Below are positions 6,782-9,771 of a stretch of DNA of 9,771 nucleotides, one piece after another. The stretch lies in NCBI GenBank assembly GCA_946479705.1, contig CAMLHI010000057.1, positions 1-9,771 on the forward strand. The letters are read 5' to 3'. How positions within the stretch are numbered: the stretch's first letter is position 1; each line of letters starts with the position of its first letter. Source of the stretch: an uncultured Oxalobacteraceae bacterium (lineage in GTDB: Bacteria; Pseudomonadota; Gammaproteobacteria; Burkholderiales; Burkholderiaceae). The position numbers were made by a program, and so were the translations under genes. Under the pieces are notes generated by a model. That model searched no databases and was not told where the DNA came from. It saw nothing but the letters and a program-made list of their open reading frames with translations.

Positions 6782-7189
6782 TTACGCCGGACCCACGCGG
6801 ATCCGGTTGTCGACCCTGACGGCGCCGCTCTGGGCGCCCGCCAGGGCCATTTCCACTACCACGTCGAGCGTGTCGCGCCGGTAGGTGATGGCGCGCAGCA
6901 GCATCGGCAGGCTGATGCCGGCGATGACTTCCACCCGCCCGGGTTCGGCCAGCACGTTGCAGCAATTGGCCGGCGTGCCGCCCTTGATGTCGGTGATGAC
7001 CAGCACGCCCGAGCCGTCGTCCAGGCGCGCGATGGCTTGCCGCGCCAGCTCGTTCACCTGGCTCAGGTCCTGGTCGGCCATGACGTCGATCGCTTCGAGC
7101 TGCTCGGTCGGTCCGCGGAACACATGCGCCACGGCCGCCATGAACGCCTGCCCCAGCGGCGCATGCGTCATTAACAAGATGCCTACCAT
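6782..7189 (-). CDS. PTS EIIA component, mannose/fructose/sorbose family (EIIA-Man)
   Basis: The protein has 135 residues, a stand-alone EIIA-Man domain. The start MVGILLMTHAPLG places the phosphorylatable histidine at His9 (E. coli ManX His10). GVLVITDIKGGTPANCCN (61-78) and VEVIAGISLPMLLRA (86-100) are the other conserved blocks. It should accept phosphate from HPr. No IIB, IIC or IID gene accompanies it, and the chain ends before the IIB domain found fused in ManX, so a regulatory rather than transport role is likely; the target cannot be read here. Start 7189 is supported by TAAGG 5 bp upstream, part of which is the gshB stop codon, so the gene is probably coupled to gshB. Confidence 0.93.
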   Translation of the reverse strand: MVGILLMTHAPLGQAFMAAVAHVFRGPTEQLEAIDVMADQDLSQVNELARQAIARLDDGSGVLVITDIKGGTPANCCNVLAEPGRVEVIAGISLPMLLRAITYRRDTLDVVVEMALAGAQSGAVRVDNRIRVGPA

Positions 7190-7194
7190 ATATG

Positions 7195-7199
7195 CCTTA
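7195..7199 (-). promoter_or_regulatory. Ribosome binding site of the EIIA gene overlapping the gshB stop codon
   Basis: On the minus strand the gshB stop TAA is followed directly by GG, giving TAAGG. This is 5 bp before the EIIA ATG at 7189. Ribosomes ending gshB would sit on this site, which suggests translational coupling. Confidence 0.6.
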
Positions 7200-8144
7200 A
7201 CGTGCCCCGGCCTGCTCTTCCAGCGCGTCGATGAACATCGCCGCGACGTCGAATCCGCTCTGATCGCTGATCTCCTGGAAGCAGGTCGGGCTGGTTACAT
7301 TGACTTCCGTCAAGAAATCGCCGATCACGTCTAATCCTACCAGCAACAGCCCCCGGGCCGCCAGTAGCGGGCCGATGGCCTCGGCAATGTGGCGGTCGCG
7401 CGCGCTGAGCGGCTGCGCCACGCCGAGGCCGCCGGCGGCCAGGTTGCCGCGCACTTCGTTGCCCTGTGGAATGCGCGCGAGGGCGAAGGGGACCGGTTTG
7501 CCGTTGATGACCAGGATGCGCTTGTCGCCCTTGGCGATGTCGGCGATATAGCGCTGGGCCATGATGGTGCGCGCGCCATTGCCGGTCAGGGTTTCGATGA
7601 CCGAGCCGAGGTTCATGCCGTCGCTCTTGATGCGGAAGATGCCGCTGCCGCCCATGCCGTCGAGCGGCTTGAAGATCACGTCGCCATGCTTGGCGTGGAA
7701 GGCCTTGAGCTTGCCGGCATCGGAGGACACCATGGTCGGCGAGGTGAATTCGCTGAACTGGGCGATAGCCAGCTTTTCGTTGTGGTCGCGGATCGCCGAC
7801 GGCTTGTTGAAAACTTTCGCGCCCTGCTGCTCGGCCAGTTGCAGCAAATAGGTGTCGTAGACGTATTCCATGTCGAAGGGCGGGTCCTTGCGCTCGACGA
7901 TGGCATCGAATTCGGACAGGCGCAGGGTCGCCTTGGGCGCGGCGATGTACCAGTCGTCGGCCTGGCCGGTCAAGGTGAGACGGGCGATGTCGGCGCTGAC
8001 GATGCCTTCGTCGAGCACCAGGTCGGACGGCTCGAAATGCCAGACCTCGTGGCCGCGCCGGGCCGCCTCGCGCATCATGGCGTAGGTGGAATCCTTGTAC
8101 GTCTTGAAGCCAGCCAGCGGATCGGCAAGGAAAGCGATTTTCAT
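7197..8144 (-). CDS. gshB: Glutathione synthetase
   Basis: The protein has 315 residues, matching E. coli GshB (316). It is an ATP-grasp enzyme joining gamma-glutamylcysteine and glycine. Conserved blocks include RKDPPFDMEYVYDTYLL (85-101), the glycine-rich ATP loop KPLDGMGGSGIFRI (159-172), RGNLAAGG (232-239), and GLDVIGDFLTEVNVTSPT (270-287) with metal-binding Glu280 and Asn282. The start MKIAFLADPL is the family N-terminus and has a GGA about 7 bp upstream; an open frame beyond it is in a different phase and not coding. It follows gshA after a 97 bp gap, completing the two-step glutathione pathway. Confidence 0.97.
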   Translation of the reverse strand: MKIAFLADPLAGFKTYKDSTYAMMREAARRGHEVWHFEPSDLVLDEGIVSADIARLTLTGQADDWYIAAPKATLRLSEFDAIVERKDPPFDMEYVYDTYLLQLAEQQGAKVFNKPSAIRDHNEKLAIAQFSEFTSPTMVSSDAGKLKAFHAKHGDVIFKPLDGMGGSGIFRIKSDGMNLGSVIETLTGNGARTIMAQRYIADIAKGDKRILVINGKPVPFALARIPQGNEVRGNLAAGGLGVAQPLSARDRHIAEAIGPLLAARGLLLVGLDVIGDFLTEVNVTSPTCFQEISDQSGFDVAAMFIDALEEQAGAR

Positions 8145-8204
8145 GGGCGCATCCAGTTGGGGTAATGCTCGATTTTAGCTGGAAACCCGACAACGTGCCC
8201 CAAA

Positions 8205-8238
8205 GCACCCTTCCCCGCCCGGTGCGGCCCGCGGGTGC
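8205..8238 (-). repeat. Weak inverted repeat in the gshA-gshB spacer
   Basis: In the minus-strand transcript GCACCC (8238-8233) can pair with GGGTGC (8210-8205) across a GC-rich 22-nt loop and is followed by TTT. The stem is short and the T-run poor, so it is at best a leaky attenuator. The same spacer holds a smaller GCGGC/GCCGC pairing that competes with it. Confidence 0.25.
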
Positions 8239-8241
8239 CGC

Positions 8242-9543
8242 TTAATAGACTTCTGGATTCGGATCGGTGCGTTCCATCTCCAGCGACGCCGCCAGCAAGC
8301 CCAGCCGCGCCACCACGCCGTACACGTAGAAGCGGTTCGGCGCGGCGGTGCCCGGCTTGGCCTTCAGGTCGGGCACGGCGTGCTGCTGCGCGAAGGCCAG
8401 CGGCACGTACTGCGAGCCGGGGGCGTTGAGGTTCTGGTCGATGCCGCGCTCGGCGTGGATGCGGTAAAAGCCGCCCACCACATAGCGGTCGATCATGTAC
8501 ACCACCGGCTCGGCCACCGCATCCTTGATGCTCTCGTAGGTCGGCACGCCTTCCTGGACGATGACGTCGCTCACTTGCACGCCATCCTTGATGACCGACA
8601 TCTTGTTGCGCTGCTTGCGGTTCAGATCCTTGAGCTCGCTGGCATCCTTGACCGTCATGATGCCCATGCCATAGGTGCCGGCGTCGGGCTTGACGATCAC
8701 GAAGGGTTTCTGTTCCTTGATGCCGTATTCCTTGTACTTTTTCTTGATCTTGGCGAGCAGCATCGTGACGTTGTCCGACAAGCACTCGAGTCCCTGGTCT
8801 TCCTGGAAATCGATCTCCCCGCATTGGGCGTGGAAGGGATTGATCATCCACGGGTCGATATCGATCAGTTTGCCGAACTTCTTGGCCACTTCGTCGTAGG
8901 CGTTGAAGTGCTTGTTCTTGCGGCGGATCGCCCAGCCCGCGTGCAGGGGCGGCAGCAGCGACTGTTCGTGGATGTTTTCCAGGATCGCGGGAATGCCGGC
9001 CGACAGGTCGTTATTGAGCAGGATGGTGCAGGGATCGAAATCCTTCAGGCCGACCCGGCGCCCGTTGGCCGAGCGCACCAGCGGTTCGACCACCAGCATG
9101 TTCCCGTCGGGCAGCGCCAGCGGGGTGGGCTGGGTGACCTCGGGCGAGAGCGAACCGAGCCGCACGTGCAGGCCGGTCTGGCGGAAAATCTGCATCAGGC
9201 GCTGGACGTTTTGCAGGTAAAAGGGATTGCGGGTGTGGCTTTCCGGGATCAGCAGCAGGTTGCGCGCGTCCGGACAATATTTGTCGATGGCCGCCATGGC
9301 TGCCTGCACCGCCAGCGGCAGCATTTCCGTGTTCAGGTTATTGAAGCCGCCGGGGAACAGATTGGTGTCGACCGGGGCCAGCTTGTAGCCGGCGTTGCGC
9401 AGGTCGACCGAGCAGTAGAACGGCGGTGTGTGCTCCTGCCATTCCAGGCGGAACCAGCGCTCGATGGCGGGGGTGGCCTCGAGAATTTTCTTTTCGAGGT
9501 CGAGCAAGGGACCGGTCAGGGCTGTAACGAGGTGCGGAACCAT
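8242..9543 (-). CDS. gshA: Glutamate-cysteine ligase, Acidithiobacillus-type family
   Basis: The protein has 433 residues. It matches the alternative proteobacterial glutamate-cysteine ligase family first defined from Acidithiobacillus ferrooxidans, not the 518-residue E. coli GshA. Recognisable segments are YCSVDLRNAGYKLAPVDTN (43-61), FPGGFNNLN (63-71), IPESHTRNPFYLQNV (99-113), VIVKPDAGTYGMGIMTVKD (282-300), an ATP-grasp-like glycine-rich loop, and YMIDRYVVGGFYRIH (349-363). It makes gamma-glutamylcysteine, the first and rate-limiting step of glutathione synthesis; gshB directly downstream supports this. The ATG at 9543 has AAGGA 9 bp upstream. The 157 bp upstream of the gene, up to the Amt stop, contain the amt terminator and the likely gshA promoter region. 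Family assignment is from recall of the motif pattern. Confidence 0.92.
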   Translation of the reverse strand: MVPHLVTALTGPLLDLEKKILEATPAIERWFRLEWQEHTPPFYCSVDLRNAGYKLAPVDTNLFPGGFNNLNTEMLPLAVQAAMAAIDKYCPDARNLLLIPESHTRNPFYLQNVQRLMQIFRQTGLHVRLGSLSPEVTQPTPLALPDGNMLVVEPLVRSANGRRVGLKDFDPCTILLNNDLSAGIPAILENIHEQSLLPPLHAGWAIRRKNKHFNAYDEVAKKFGKLIDIDPWMINPFHAQCGEIDFQEDQGLECLSDNVTMLLAKIKKKYKEYGIKEQKPFVIVKPDAGTYGMGIMTVKDASELKDLNRKQRNKMSVIKDGVQVSDVIVQEGVPTYESIKDAVAEPVVYMIDRYVVGGFYRIHAERGIDQNLNAPGSQYVPLAFAQQHAVPDLKAKPGTAAPNRFYVYGVVARLGLLAASLEMERTDPNPEVY

Positions 9544-9564
9544 GGTGGAACGTCCTTCAGGGGC

Positions 9565-9594
9565 AGTTTATTTTTTGATGATCGAACGCAGCAA
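9565..9594 (-). promoter_or_regulatory. Possible sigma-70 promoter of the gshA run
   Basis: Minus-strand TTGCTG (9594-9589) and TAAACT (9570-9565) are separated by 18 bp, with an A-rich stretch before the -10-like hexamer. Matches to consensus are only 3/6 and 4/6. The location just after the amt terminator and ahead of gshA is what makes it plausible. Confidence 0.25.
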
Positions 9595-9640
9595 ATGGGG
9601 CTTACCGGACCCATTTTAAAGTGCGCCGTCCCAGAAACGC

Positions 9641-9665
9641 AAAAAGGCGCCACAAGGGCGCCTTT
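9641..9665 (-). terminator. Intrinsic terminator of the ammonium transporter gene
   Basis: On the minus strand AAAGGCGCC (9665-9657) pairs perfectly with GGCGCCTTT (9651-9643) across a 5-nt loop. The 3' arm runs into a stretch of five T. It starts 35 bp after the Amt stop codon and ends 97 bp before gshA, so it should end amt transcription and leave gshA to its own promoter. Confidence 0.85.
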
Positions 9666-9700
9666 CCGACCGTCCGCGCGCGGCGGACAGTAACAACAGA

Positions 9701-9771
9701 TTACGAGTGGTAAGCGGACTCGCCGTGGCTGGTGATGTCCAGGCCTTCGCGCTCTTCTTCTTCCGGAACGC
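9701..9771 (-). CDS. amt: Ammonium transporter Amt, C-terminal end only
   Basis: The last 22 codons and the stop (TAA at 9703-9701) are present; the gene continues past the right edge. The tail reads VPEEEEREGLDITSHGESAYHS. An acidic stretch followed by GLD-x-T-x-HGE-x-AY is the conserved cytoplasmic C-terminus of bacterial Amt/AmtB channels, which import ammonium and are blocked by the PII protein GlnK through this region. The GlnK gene usually lies upstream of amt, outside this window. Only the tail is visible, but the signature is specific. Confidence 0.9.
   Translation of the reverse strand, partial: VPEEEEREGLDITSHGESAYHS

Noticed and set aside
1..9771. CRISPR array, insertion sequence, tRNA or rRNA gene
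   Set aside because: No regularly spaced repeats, transposase, terminal repeats or cloverleaf/rRNA-like sequence was seen on either strand.

Overview
The window looks like chromosomal DNA of a high-GC betaproteobacterium, most likely Oxalobacteraceae (Massilia/Duganella/Janthinobacterium group). This rests on protein content: a MetX-MetW pair, the acidithiobacillus-type glutamate-cysteine ligase, a mannose-family PTS IIA with HPr and EI but no IIB/IIC, and an ammonium transporter beside gshA. The taxon is inferred from gene content and base composition, not from a database match.

Left end (1-1017, + strand). The last codons of exodeoxyribonuclease III are followed by a small cassette of lower GC: a 78-residue protein of unknown function, then an AbiEii/AbiGii-type (DUF1814) nucleotidyltransferase whose start overlaps the end of the small gene. 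The cassette sits between the xth stop codon and a convergent pseudouridine synthase gene, and the nucleotidyltransferase overlaps that gene tail to tail by 23 bp. This is the accessory part of the window and the best candidate for an undescribed two-gene toxin-antitoxin or defence-like unit.

Centre (995-4625, - strand). In transcription order: metX (homoserine O-acyltransferase) and metW overlap by 4 bp and make the activated homoserine ester for methionine synthesis. A periplasmic M48 metalloprotease gene follows, then an RluA-family pseudouridine synthase gene only 2 bp downstream of it.

Right part (4644-9543, - strand). In transcription order: gshA, gshB (glutathione synthesis), an EIIA-Man protein, ptsH (HPr) and ptsI (EI). 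ptsI ends 18 bp before metX. All gaps in the gshA-to-metW run are short and none holds a convincing intrinsic terminator, so glutathione synthesis, a regulatory PTS and methionine activation could share transcripts. The PTS genes carry their phosphorylatable histidines but no sugar permease, which suggests a regulatory phosphorelay.

Right edge (9701-9771, - strand). The C-terminus of an ammonium transporter (Amt) is followed by a clear intrinsic terminator, which separates it from gshA. No rRNA, tRNA, CRISPR array, insertion sequence or riboswitch was recognised, and no gene-free stretch exceeds 300 bp.
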